Source of the DNA: Rhodospirillaceae bacterium
GTDB taxonomy: Bacteria; Pseudomonadota; Alphaproteobacteria; CACIAM-22H2
Length of the DNA stretch: 33,844 nt
NCBI GenBank assembly: GCA_022843945.1
Contig: JALHMR010000048.1
Location: 1-33,844, forward strand
Direction of reading: 5' to 3'
Shown here: positions 23,939-31,045 of the stretch, one piece after another
How the letters are laid out: every line of letters begins with the position of its first letter
Position numbering within the stretch: position 1 is the stretch's first letter
The notes under the pieces: model-generated
What the model was told of the DNA's origin: nothing
The model's database searches: none
The model's input: only the letters and a program-made list of their open reading frames with translations
Translations under genes and position numbers: made by a program

Positions 23939-23966
23939 ACATAGTCAATGCTTGCGGCGGTTCAAG
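23939..23966 (-). promoter_or_regulatory. Sigma-32-type heat-shock promoter of hsp20
   Basis: On the minus strand CTTG (complement of 23963-23966) is followed after 17 bases by ACTATGT (complement of 23939-23945). The alphaproteobacterial sigma-32 consensus is CTTG-N17/18-CYTATNT, so only one base differs. The predicted start leaves a leader of about 90-95 bases, the usual length for a ROSE leader. Confidence 0.7.
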
Positions 23967-24092
23967 AGGGGGGCCGGGGCTAGCCATGCCCACGGTCCGT
24001 TAATACTCTGTTGGCAAGCTCCCGGCCGGGGCGGGAGCCTTTCCAGCCGCCACCGGTTAATAGACTTGGCAGCACGAGCACAGGCGTGACGA

Positions 24093-24503
24093 ATGGAAAC
24101 GGCGACGAGGTTCTTCGGCAAGACCTACGACGAGACCATGGCGTTGCTGGTCGCCTCCCGCGACTATCTGGCGAACGCCCAGCCGGCCGACACCACCGGC
24201 CTCAAGCCGATCGAGCGGCTGCGGGTGAATTGCGAAGCCATGCGCCTGACCACGCGGCTGACCCAGGTCATGGCCTGGCTCCTGGCCCAACGAGCCGTGC
24301 ATGAAGGCGAGCTGACCCGGGAAGCCGCGGCCAGCGAGGATTACCGCCTGCAGGCCGATGAAGTCTGCCTGGCGGAGACCGATCACACCGTGCACGTCCT
24401 GCCGCCGCGCATGCGCGAGCTTCTGGACCAGAGCCGGCGGCTCTATGTTCGGGTGGCCCGGCTCGACGAGCTGTCGCGCCGCGCCGCTCTCAGCGGCACC
24501 TGA
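24093..24503 (+). CDS. DUF1465 / RcdA-family protein
   Basis: A 136-residue helical protein of the DUF1465 family. In Caulobacter the member RcdA is an adaptor that helps ClpXP degrade CtrA and other cell-cycle proteins. The family features visible are FFGKTYDETMALLVASRDYL at the start, the RLRVNCEAMRLTTRLTQVMAWLLAQRAVHEGEL core (about 42-75) and the HVLPPRMRELLDQSRRLYVRVARLDEL end. The start ATG lacks a strong ribosome binding site. It is transcribed away from hsp20 and ends just before a bidirectional terminator shared with rpmE. I infer cell-cycle proteolysis from family membership only. Confidence 0.85.
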   Translation: METATRFFGKTYDETMALLVASRDYLANAQPADTTGLKPIERLRVNCEAMRLTTRLTQVMAWLLAQRAVHEGELTREAAASEDYRLQADEVCLAETDHTVHVLPPRMRELLDQSRRLYVRVARLDELSRRAALSGT

Positions 24504-24508
24504 ACAAT

Positions 24509-24535
24509 AAAAAAGGCGCCCGAGGGCGCCTTTTT
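24509..24535. terminator. Bidirectional intrinsic terminator between the rcdA-like gene and rpmE
   Basis: Arms GGCGCCC (24515-24521) and GGGCGCC (24524-24530) are flanked by six A residues and five T residues. It serves both the plus-strand rcdA-like gene and the minus-strand rpmE. Confidence 0.95.
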
Positions 24536-24554
24536 CGTGGCCTTGGAGAGGCTG

Positions 24555-24836
24555 TTATTTCTTGGCTTCAGCCGGAGTCGCCGGCTTCATGGGTGCAGCG
24601 GCGGCCGCCTTCTGCGCCGCCATGCCGAGGTTCTGGAAGCGCTTGTTGAACTTGGCGACCTGACCGCCGGAATCCATGATGCGATGCTGGCCGGTCCAGG
24701 CCGGATGGGTCTTGGGGTCGATATCGAGATGGATCGACTCCCCCGGCTTGCCATAGGTCGAGCGCGTCTTGAACGAGGTGCCGTCGGTCATCACGACGTT
24801 GATCTCGTGATAATCGGGGTGAATCTTCTCTTTCAT
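24555..24836 (-). CDS. rpmE: 50S ribosomal protein L31
   Basis: Ribosomal protein L31, 93 residues. It starts [22 protein letters not shown] and continues with [44 protein letters not shown], the conserved core. It has no cysteine, so it is the zinc-free form. After the core (about residue 73) comes an Ala/Lys/Pro-rich tail of about 20 residues, common in alphaproteobacterial L31. The frame is open upstream to 24911, but ATG 24836 gives the family start, preceded on the minus strand by a weak GGAGCGCCGCC. Confidence 0.96.
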   Translation of the reverse strand: MKEKIHPDYHEINVVMTDGTSFKTRSTYGKPGESIHLDIDPKTHPAWTGQHRIMDSGGQVAKFNKRFQNLGMAAQKAAAAAPMKPATPAEAKK

Positions 24837-25041
24837 GGCGGCGCTCCGGCGCAAGGCGGACGGGTGGGAAAAGGAAGGCGCGCTTATAGCCCAATAGGGG
24901 CCGGGGATCAAGCCTCCGCCCGGCCCAAAGCTGCACGATATTTCAATAACTTGTGAGAGGTTCGGGGGCGTGATAGACGATCCCCGGCATGCGCTCCCGT
25001 TCCGGGGGCGCTGTCCCCCCGACCGAAGAGTTGGCGGCCCG

Positions 25042-25368
25042 ATGGACGAGAGCGCGTTTCAAAACCTCGCCGACCCCCTGCTCGCGCGGCTCAATGCGAC
25101 GCTCGAAGAGGCTCTCGGCGACGAGGCGGATGTCGAACTGCGCGGCGGCATCCTGACCATCGAACTCGACGATGGCCGCCAATACGTCATCAACAAGCAC
25201 GCGCCGACCCGCCAAGTGTGGCTGTCCTCGCCGATCTCGGGCGCCGCGCATTTCGAGCACGACGCGGCGAGCGCGACCTGGCGTTCCACCCGGGGCGGCG
25301 CCATCCTCACCGAACTGCTGGCCGCCGAGCTGTCTGCGGCCACCGGCTGCGACGTGACCTTCGATTGA
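25042..25368 (+). CDS. cyaY: Iron donor protein CyaY (frataxin)
   Basis: A bacterial frataxin, 108 residues, that binds iron and modulates iron-sulfur cluster assembly on IscU/IscS. The fold is clear: an acidic N-terminal helix ([28 protein letters not shown]), the beta sheet with [38 protein letters not shown] (about residues 34-71), a conserved Trp in ATWRSTRGG, and the C-terminal helix. A GTG at 24970 is in frame, but ATG 25042 gives the normal length. It lies 4 bases before the ABC exporter gene and 205 bases from the divergent rpmE. Confidence 0.93.
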   Translation: MDESAFQNLADPLLARLNATLEEALGDEADVELRGGILTIELDDGRQYVINKHAPTRQVWLSSPISGAAHFEHDAASATWRSTRGGAILTELLAAELSAATGCDVTFD

Positions 25369-25372
25369 ACGC

Positions 25373-27151
25373 ATGAGCGACGCCGAACCGCAGCGCCGCC
25401 GCGATCTTCGGGTCATGCGACGCCTGATCCGCTTTCTCGCTCCCTACAAGGCACGAGTTGCCCTGGCTCTGGTCGCGCTGATCGTTGCCGCTGGCACCGT
25501 CCTGGTCTTCGGCAGTGGCCTGCGCTGGCTGATCGATCACGGCTTTGCCACCGGCGACCTGGGCCTCCTCGATCAGGCCCTCGTGGGGATGCTGGGCGTC
25601 GTTGCCGTGCTCGCCGCGGCGACCGCGGCGCGGGCCTATTTCGTCGCCTGGCTGGGCGAGCGCGTCACCGCCGATCTGCGCCGCGCCGTCTTCGACAACG
25701 TGGTGCGTCTGTCGCCGGGCTTCTTCGAGACGGCGCGCACCGGCGAGATCCTGTCCCGGCTGTCGACCGATACCACGCTGGTGCAGACGGTTGTCGGCTC
25801 CTCGGCCTCGATGGCCTTGCGCAATGTCATCCTGTTCATCGGCGGCACGGTGATGATGGCCGTGACCTCGCCCAAGCTGACCGGCCTGGCCTTCCTCGTC
25901 GTGCCGCTGGTCGTGGCGCCGATCATTCTTTTCGGCCGGAAGGTAAGGGCCCTGTCGCGGGCCAGCCAGGACCGGCTGGGTGACGCCGGCGCCGAGATAG
26001 ACGAAGTGCTGAACGCCGTGCGCACGGTGCAGGCGTTCAACCGCGAGGACCGCGATTCGGCCCGCGTCGCCGAGCGCATCGAAACGGCTTTTGACGCGGC
26101 CACGCATCGGGCCGGGGTGCGTTCAATCCTCGTGGGCCTCGTCATCCTGCTGGTCTTTGCCGCGGTGGGCGTGATCCTGTGGATCGGCGGACACGACGCG
26201 CTGGCCGGCAACCTGTCGGCCGGCGAGCTCTCGGCCTTCGTGTTCTATGCGGTCGTGGTCGCCGCCTCGGTCGGGGCGATCAGCGAATTTGCGGCTGATA
26301 TGCAGCGTGCGGCGGGCGCCGCCGAACGCCTTTTCGAGCTGCTCGATGCGCGGCCCGCGATCGCCGCGCCGGCCAGTCCCGTCAGCCTGCCGCAGCCGGC
26401 CCGCGGCGACGTCGCCTTCGAGAACGTGAGCTTCCGCTACCCCACGCAAGGGGAGCGCCCGGCCTTGCGCGGCGTGTCCTTCGAGGTGCGCGCGGGCGAA
26501 ACCGTGGCGCTGGTCGGCCCCTCAGGGGCCGGCAAGAGCACGGTCTTCAATCTGCTGCTGCGTTTCTACGATCCGGATACGGGGACCGTGCGGATCGACG
26601 GCGTCGACCTGCGCCAAGCCTCACCGGCGGCGGTGCGTGAGCGTCTCGCCGTGGTCGCCCAGGATGTGGCGGTCTTCGCCACCGACGTCCTGGAAAACAT
26701 CCGCTATGGGCGCCCCGGGGCGACGGAAGAAGACGTGCGGCGCGCCGCCGAGGCGGCGGCGGCGGCTGAGTTTATCGAGCGTCTGCCGCAGGGTTACCGC
26801 ACAAACGTCGGCGAGCGCGGTGTGCGACTTTCCGGCGGGCAGCGGCAGCGCGTCGCGATCGCCCGCGCTCTCCTGCGCGACCCGGCGATCCTTCTGCTCG
26901 ACGAAGCGACGAGTGCGCTCGACGCGGAGAGCGAGCGCCTCGTCCAGCAGGCCCTTGATCGCCTTCTCGATGGGCGCACGGTGCTGGTCATCGCTCACCG
27001 GCTGGCGACGGTGCTCAAGGCCGATCGCATCCTCGTGCTTGATCACGGCGAGATCGTCGCCACCGGCACCCATGATGAGCTCGTCCGCCAGCAGGGGCTT
27101 TACGCGCGTCTCGCGTCGTTGCAGTTCGCGGCGATCGAAGGGGCGGCGTGA
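25373..27151 (+). CDS. MsbA-like ABC exporter (fused permease/ATPase)
   Basis: A 592-residue half-transporter with an N-terminal membrane domain of six helices (about residues 20-325) and a C-terminal ATPase domain. In the latter are Walker A GPSGAGKST (about 382-390), the signature LSGGQRQRVAIARALL, Walker B AILLLDEATSALD and the switch histidine in VIAHRLATV. It should act as a homodimer. The type is close to MsbA and other lipid or multidrug exporters. The substrate cannot be told. It starts 4 bases after cyaY, so the two are co-transcribed, though a functional tie is not obvious. It converges on the surface-antigen-like gene with a gap of only 17 bases. Confidence 0.92.
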   Translation: MSDAEPQRRRDLRVMRRLIRFLAPYKARVALALVALIVAAGTVLVFGSGLRWLIDHGFATGDLGLLDQALVGMLGVVAVLAAATAARAYFVAWLGERVTADLRRAVFDNVVRLSPGFFETARTGEILSRLSTDTTLVQTVVGSSASMALRNVILFIGGTVMMAVTSPKLTGLAFLVVPLVVAPIILFGRKVRALSRASQDRLGDAGAEIDEVLNAVRTVQAFNREDRDSARVAERIETAFDAATHRAGVRSILVGLVILLVFAAVGVILWIGGHDALAGNLSAGELSAFVFYAVVVAASVGAISEFAADMQRAAGAAERLFELLDARPAIAAPASPVSLPQPARGDVAFENVSFRYPTQGERPALRGVSFEVRAGETVALVGPSGAGKSTVFNLLLRFYDPDTGTVRIDGVDLRQASPAAVRERLAVVAQDVAVFATDVLENIRYGRPGATEEDVRRAAEAAAAAEFIERLPQGYRTNVGERGVRLSGGQRQRVAIARALLRDPAILLLDEATSALDAESERLVQQALDRLLDGRTVLVIAHRLATVLKADRILVLDHGEIVATGTHDELVRQQGLYARLASLQFAAIEGAA

Positions 27152-27168
27152 ACGCATCGGATTACCCG

Positions 27169-27705
27169 TCAGCCGGCCAAACGCCATGAACCGTCGGTGC
27201 GACGGCAGGCGATGCCGTGAATCTGGTGTAGCAAGGGGCCATGGCTCGCGCTTGTGTGATATTCGCGACAATAGGCGCCTGTGGTGTCCTGGAACGTGCG
27301 CGTCGGCACCACGGCGTAGGTAAAGCCGTTGTCGCCGTTGCGCCAGTAGATGCGCCGGCTATCCAGCGCGAATTCGAGCACCCGGCCGACGCAATTCTGA
27401 TCGACCACATCCATCTTGGCGCCGGCAGCGTGACCGACCAGCGTGTTGCCGATGGCACCGCGGGCGACGTCGGATGAGGTGGTGATGTCGGCGTGCAGGC
27501 GCGAGCGATCGCAGATCCCGCGGTCGATGCCGTAGGGCACGAAATGCACCTGCGTGGCGGGCAGGACCTGCTCGATCATGCTGCCGCCCCGCCGCCAGGG
27601 CAGGCCGTCATTGAGCAGCTTGCTGACCGGGATCCAGGCGGCGGCGATGAAGGTCAAAGCGACGCCCACGACCACCATCTCCTTGGGCAGGGACGTGCGC
27701 AGCAT
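27169..27705 (-). CDS. Surface-antigen-like protein (17 kDa antigen C-terminal domain)
   Basis: A 178-residue protein with one N-terminal hydrophobic helix (about residues 10-27), either a signal peptide or an anchor. There is no lipobox Cys. The C-terminal domain (about 85-178) has VLEFALDSRRIYWRNGDNGFTYAVVPTRTFQDTTGAYCREY and GIACRRTDGSWRLAG, the pattern of the 17 kDa surface antigen/RT0821 family, with the usual two cysteines. The function of this domain is not established. It is probably periplasmic or tied to the envelope. The upstream ribosome binding site is weak. Confidence 0.75.
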   Translation of the reverse strand: MLRTSLPKEMVVVGVALTFIAAAWIPVSKLLNDGLPWRRGGSMIEQVLPATQVHFVPYGIDRGICDRSRLHADITTSSDVARGAIGNTLVGHAAGAKMDVVDQNCVGRVLEFALDSRRIYWRNGDNGFTYAVVPTRTFQDTTGAYCREYHTSASHGPLLHQIHGIACRRTDGSWRLAG

Positions 27706-28203
27706 CGTGGAAGTCGCCTTTTTCTAAGAGGGGCCCGGCCGGACCCGAAGGCCCGGCCGGGCGGCGGCTGCAGCGGCGTTGGCTGTCGGGGGCGCCGCTA
27801 CCTCCGCTTGCTGTTCTGGTCGTCTGTCGGCGTGCCGACCGCGGCGCCATGGGGGGCGTCGAGCAGAAGCGCGGGCAGCGCGGCCATCAGGGGAAATTTC
27901 GTCACAGCCAACATCATCTCCGTCGTTGCGGCCCGACACCGAAGCGGCGGCGTTGTTCTTGCGAGTACAAGAACCGCACGCTCACAATGTTGAGGGGGAA
28001 GGGGGATCGGTCAATAGACCGGCTAGTTTTATTACAACGTCTACTTTGTGACTTCTTTGGATCACAAAAAACTCACAGGTCAAGTTGGTGCAAATGCTTA
28101 CGTTGGGCCGGCGAAATCCCTGGAACGGCGGCATTTTTTGCTGGAGGAGTGCCTGCGCCGCCACCAAACCGCTGGGTCGTGTTAATATCTGTTCCTGATC
28201 ACA
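27706..28203. other. Non-coding stretch between two divergent envelope genes
   Basis: No convincing gene is seen in these 498 bases. There is a GC-rich stem with 10-base arms (27733-27742 and 27753-27762), a hairpin GTTCTTG-CGAGTA-CAAGAAC (27955-27974), and an AT-richer part from about 27950 with the inverted repeat TTTGTGA(10)TCACAAA (28045-28068), a possible operator. TAATAT at 28183-28188 is a good -10 box for the lipoprotein gene, but no matching -35 is seen. Confidence 0.5.
28045..28068. promoter_or_regulatory. Inverted repeat, possible operator
   Basis: Perfect 7-base arms TTTGTGA and TCACAAA are separated by 10 bases. The half-sites look like those of the CRP/FNR superfamily (TGTGA), but the usual spacing is 6, so the binding protein is unknown. 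It could serve the divergent genes on either side. Confidence 0.35.
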
Positions 28204-28731
28204 ATGAACCCGCTCCCCGTCTCGGGCCTTCGCGCCGTCGTCCGATATGCCGCCTGCGTGGTGGCGATTCTCGGCTTGGGCGGCTGCGGCCTTCTCGATC
28301 ACCTGAGCGGCCCGGCTCCGGCCGAGGAGCCCGCCGCTACCCCTGTAGCCGCGCCGAGCCCGCCTCCGGCGCCTGCTTCCCGCCCTGCGGCCGCCGTCCG
28401 GCCCCCCCGGGCAATCCCCCCGCCACCCCCGCCGGCACCCGGCCGGGCCCCGGAAATACGCCTTGTAGGGCTTAGCCGGAGCGAGACTCAGGCGTTGTTG
28501 GGTTCGCCAGCGGTTGAAACTGAGCGGTCGCCTGCCAAGGTGTGGCAGTACCACCAAGGCGACTGCTCGGTGGAGGTCTACTTCTATCTCGACGTTGCAC
28601 GGAATGAGTTCTATGCCCTTCACTATGAAGCCAGAGCGCCTCTCGCCAATGCTGGAGGCGGAGGGGTTTCCCCAGGGTCCTCAGCCGAATGGTGTCTCCA
28701 ACGCGTCCATGATGCCCATCGCACCCGCTAG
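28204..28731 (+). CDS. Lipoprotein with Pro-rich linker and BamE-like domain
   Basis: A 175-residue predicted lipoprotein. The signal peptide ends in the lipobox LGGC, with C28 as the lipidated residue. Residues about 37-82 are a Pro/Ala-rich linker suited to crossing peptidoglycan. Residues about 84-145 (RLVGLSRSETQALLGSPAVETERSPAKVWQYHQGDCSVEVYFYLD) have the form of a BamE/SmpA-like domain, with two helices and then a sheet. BamE itself supports outer-membrane protein assembly, but this linker is unusual for it, so I do not call it bamE. A TAATAT box ending 15 bases before the ATG implies a very short leader. Its last 23 bases overlap the ChvI-like gene. Confidence 0.75.
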   Translation: MNPLPVSGLRAVVRYAACVVAILGLGGCGLLDHLSGPAPAEEPAATPVAAPSPPPAPASRPAAAVRPPRAIPPPPPPAPGRAPEIRLVGLSRSETQALLGSPAVETERSPAKVWQYHQGDCSVEVYFYLDVARNEFYALHYEARAPLANAGGGGVSPGSSAEWCLQRVHDAHRTR

Positions 28732-29470
28732 CGCCGATCCGGCCGTCGTCACCTCCGCCACGATCGTCATCGTCGATGACGATCCGATGCTGCGGCGGAC
28801 CGTGGCCACCAATCTCGAGGACGCCGGCTACCAGGTCGTCCCCTGCGATGGTGGGCGGGCGGCGCTCGACTACTTCGCCAATGGCGGCCGCGCCGCCGCC
28901 GTCCTGCTCGATTGGCACATGCCCGAAATCGACGGACCGGAAGTCCTGCGCCGCCTGCGCGACGGCGGCACGTTCGTGCCCGTCATCTTTCTCACCGGCC
29001 ACAACCAGCCGATCTACGAAGAGGCGGCGCTGGCCGGCGGGGCCGTTGATTTCGTCGACAAGTCGAAGAGCTTCGGCATCATCCTGCAGCGGCTGCGGCT
29101 GGCCATCGAGGGCGCCAAGGCGCCTGTGGCCGTGACGGCGGGCGGCGGCGGTGCCGCCGGCCTCGATTTCGACGACCAGAGCTCGCGCGCCGCGTGGCGC
29201 GGACGCCAGGTCGATCTGACCCTGACCGAGTACCGGGTGACGCGTCTGCTGGCGGCCCGTGCCGGCCGCGACGTGTCGTATCGCGAGATCTACGATTTGG
29301 TGCGCGGAGAAGGGTTCCGCGCCGGTTCGGGCGAGGAGGGCTACCGGGCCAATGTCCGCGCGCTCATCAAGCGCATCCGCCAGAAATTCCGCGACACCGA
29401 TCCCGAGTTCGACCTCATTGAGAACTACCCGGGATTCGGCTATCGCTGGAAGGATGGAGCCGGCGCCTGA
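28709..29470 (+). CDS. ChvI-like response regulator
   Basis: An OmpR-type response regulator of 253 residues. The receiver domain (about 17-140) has acidic D23-D25, phosphoacceptor D68 in LLDWHMP, T96 and K118. The winged-helix domain (about 155-250) has LTLTEYRVTRLLAARAGRDVSYREIYDLV, then AGSGEEGYRANVRALIKRIRQKF and ENYPGFGYRWK. This C-terminus closely follows rhizobial ChvI (YDRVHYEGF, AGSGDNGYRTNVRSAIKRIRNKF), whereas the receiver is more divergent. ChvI controls acid and envelope stress and exopolysaccharide genes. The start is ATG 28709 or 28712, inside the end of the lipoprotein gene. It overlaps the kinase gene by 17 bases, so the three genes form a tight operon. Confidence 0.85.
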   Translation: MMPIAPASADPAVVTSATIVIVDDDPMLRRTVATNLEDAGYQVVPCDGGRAALDYFANGGRAAAVLLDWHMPEIDGPEVLRRLRDGGTFVPVIFLTGHNQPIYEEAALAGGAVDFVDKSKSFGIILQRLRLAIEGAKAPVAVTAGGGGAAGLDFDDQSSRAAWRGRQVDLTLTEYRVTRLLAARAGRDVSYREIYDLVRGEGFRAGSGEEGYRANVRALIKRIRQKFRDTDPEFDLIENYPGFGYRWKDGAGA

Positions 29471-30980
29471 TCGGACGCCCGGCGCTCGACATGGGGGACT
29501 GGCCCGTCTGCGGCGGTCCCTCGTCGTCCGTCTGGGCGTTCTCATCATTGTCTTCGCGGCCGTGCCGGCCGTGCTCTACGAGCAATTCCGGGTCGCTGAT
29601 GCCGAGCGGCAGGCGCTCATCCTCACCGCCATCCGGGAGAAGGGCACGGTCATCAGCCGGGCGCTCGAGCCGCTGCTGCGTCGTGCCGATAGCGTGCCCT
29701 ATTTCCGGCTGGGCGAGGAGCTGACCCAGTTCCAGACCGGCTCGGTCAATCTCAAGCTGCTCCTGCGTCCGGCCAACCCGCCAAACAGCGGCTTCTTCTA
29801 TGTCGCCTCCGCGCCGGCGGTGACCACCGATGCGCTCGAGATCGAGCGCCGCCACCTCCTGGATGCCGGTATCCTCGGGCGGCTGGAGGGCAGCTGCGAC
29901 GGCAACCTGCCGCTGGCCATGCGCGTGGAGCTGCCGGGCGGCCAGACCGAGATCCTGACCTCGATCTCGCCGGTACGGACCAGCGGCGGCTGCTGGGCAC
30001 TGGTCATCTCCAGCCTGCTCGACGAGCTCGGCGACCGCTCGCTGGGCCTGCCCTACTGGCGCTCGCCCGAGGTCCAGGCGGCGGCGGCGATCTATCTGGC
30101 GCTGGCGGCCATCGTACTGCTGGTCTTCTTCGATCTCTGGCAGAGCCTGGTGCGCTTCGGGCGCATGGCCCGCGACATCCGGCGCCAGCAGAGCCGCGCG
30201 CGCTTTGCCGAGCGCAACGACATCCCGGAGCTCCAGGCCGTGGCCAGCGAGTTCGATCGCATGGTCGATACCCTGCGTGAATCGGCCGCCAGCTTGCGCC
30301 GCGCCGCCGAAGACACGGCTCATGCCTATAAGACCCCGATCGGCGTGGTGCGCCAGGCGATCGAGCCCTTGCGCAAGCGCCTGGCGCCGGATGACGAGCG
30401 CGGCGCCCAGTCGATCGACGCCATCGAGAACGCGCTCGAGCGGCTCGACGCGCTGGTCACCACCTCGCGGCGGCTCGACCGGGCCGCCGCCGACCTGCTC
30501 GACCCGCCGCACGACCGGATCGATTTCTCCTCGCTGCTGCGCGCCCGGATCGAGAATTACCAGCGGGCGCTGGCCCAGCCGAGCCCGTCGCTGGTCGCCG
30601 ATATCGACGACGGGGTAACCGTGCTGGGTGGCGCCGAGCTGCTGGAGACGGTGATCGAGAACCTGATCGACAACGCGCTGAGTTTCACGCCGGGCGGCCG
30701 GCAGGTGCGTATCCGCTTGCGCCGCTTCCGCGACATGGCGGTGCTGACGGTCGACGACGATGGGCCGGGTGTGGCGCCCGAGAAGCTCGGTCTGATCTTC
30801 GAGCGCTACTACTCCGACCGGCGGGCGGCGCCGCCGCAGCGGGGCAGCTCGGCGGCCGGCAATTTCGGCGTCGGGCTGTGGATCGTGCGGCGCAACGTCG
30901 AGGCGATGGGCGGCCAGGTGCGCGCCAGCAACCGCCAGGGCGGCGGCCTGCGCATGGAAGTCGATCTGCGCACGGCTTAA
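29454..30980 (+). CDS. ChvG-like sensor histidine kinase
   Basis: The partner of the regulator upstream, 508 residues. Membrane helix one is about residues 22-43, a periplasmic sensor domain follows (about 44-207), membrane helix two is about 208-228, then a HAMP-like linker, the phosphoacceptor H290 in DTAHAYKTPIGV, and the ATPase domain with ENLIDNALSFTP (N box), DDDGPGVAPEKLGLIFERYY (G1 and F boxes) and GVGLWIVRRNVEAMGG (G2). The histidine context HAYKTP is unusual beside the common HELRTP. The frame is open further upstream, but ATG 29454 follows GGAAGG and is the first plausible start. A palindromic repeat follows the stop. Confidence 0.9.
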   Translation: MEPAPDRTPGARHGGLARLRRSLVVRLGVLIIVFAAVPAVLYEQFRVADAERQALILTAIREKGTVISRALEPLLRRADSVPYFRLGEELTQFQTGSVNLKLLLRPANPPNSGFFYVASAPAVTTDALEIERRHLLDAGILGRLEGSCDGNLPLAMRVELPGGQTEILTSISPVRTSGGCWALVISSLLDELGDRSLGLPYWRSPEVQAAAAIYLALAAIVLLVFFDLWQSLVRFGRMARDIRRQQSRARFAERNDIPELQAVASEFDRMVDTLRESAASLRRAAEDTAHAYKTPIGVVRQAIEPLRKRLAPDDERGAQSIDAIENALERLDALVTTSRRLDRAAADLLDPPHDRIDFSSLLRARIENYQRALAQPSPSLVADIDDGVTVLGGAELLETVIENLIDNALSFTPGGRQVRIRLRRFRDMAVLTVDDDGPGVAPEKLGLIFERYYSDRRAAPPQRGSSAAGNFGVGLWIVRRNVEAMGGQVRASNRQGGGLRMEVDLRTA

Positions 30981-30986
30981 TCAAAT

Positions 30987-31040
30987 AACCTCATCCTGAG
31001 GAGCGAGCCCCGTGGGGCGAGCGTCTCGAAGGGTGAGGTT
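30987..31040. repeat. Palindromic repeat between convergent genes
   Basis: Outer arms AACCTCA (30987-30993) and TGAGGTT (31034-31040) pair perfectly, and the interior is largely self-complementary down to CCC-GT-GGG. It lies between the ends of the ChvG-like gene and the MotB-like gene, where it probably ends or stabilises both transcripts. The form CCTCATCCTGAGGAGC is a dispersed palindrome of alphaproteobacteria. Confidence 0.7.
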
Positions 31041-31045
31041 AAATT

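Noticed and set aside
27849-28475. Open frame of 208 codons before the lipoprotein gene
   Set aside because: It crosses AT-rich non-coding DNA, runs through the lipoprotein start in another frame and has no protein-like pattern.
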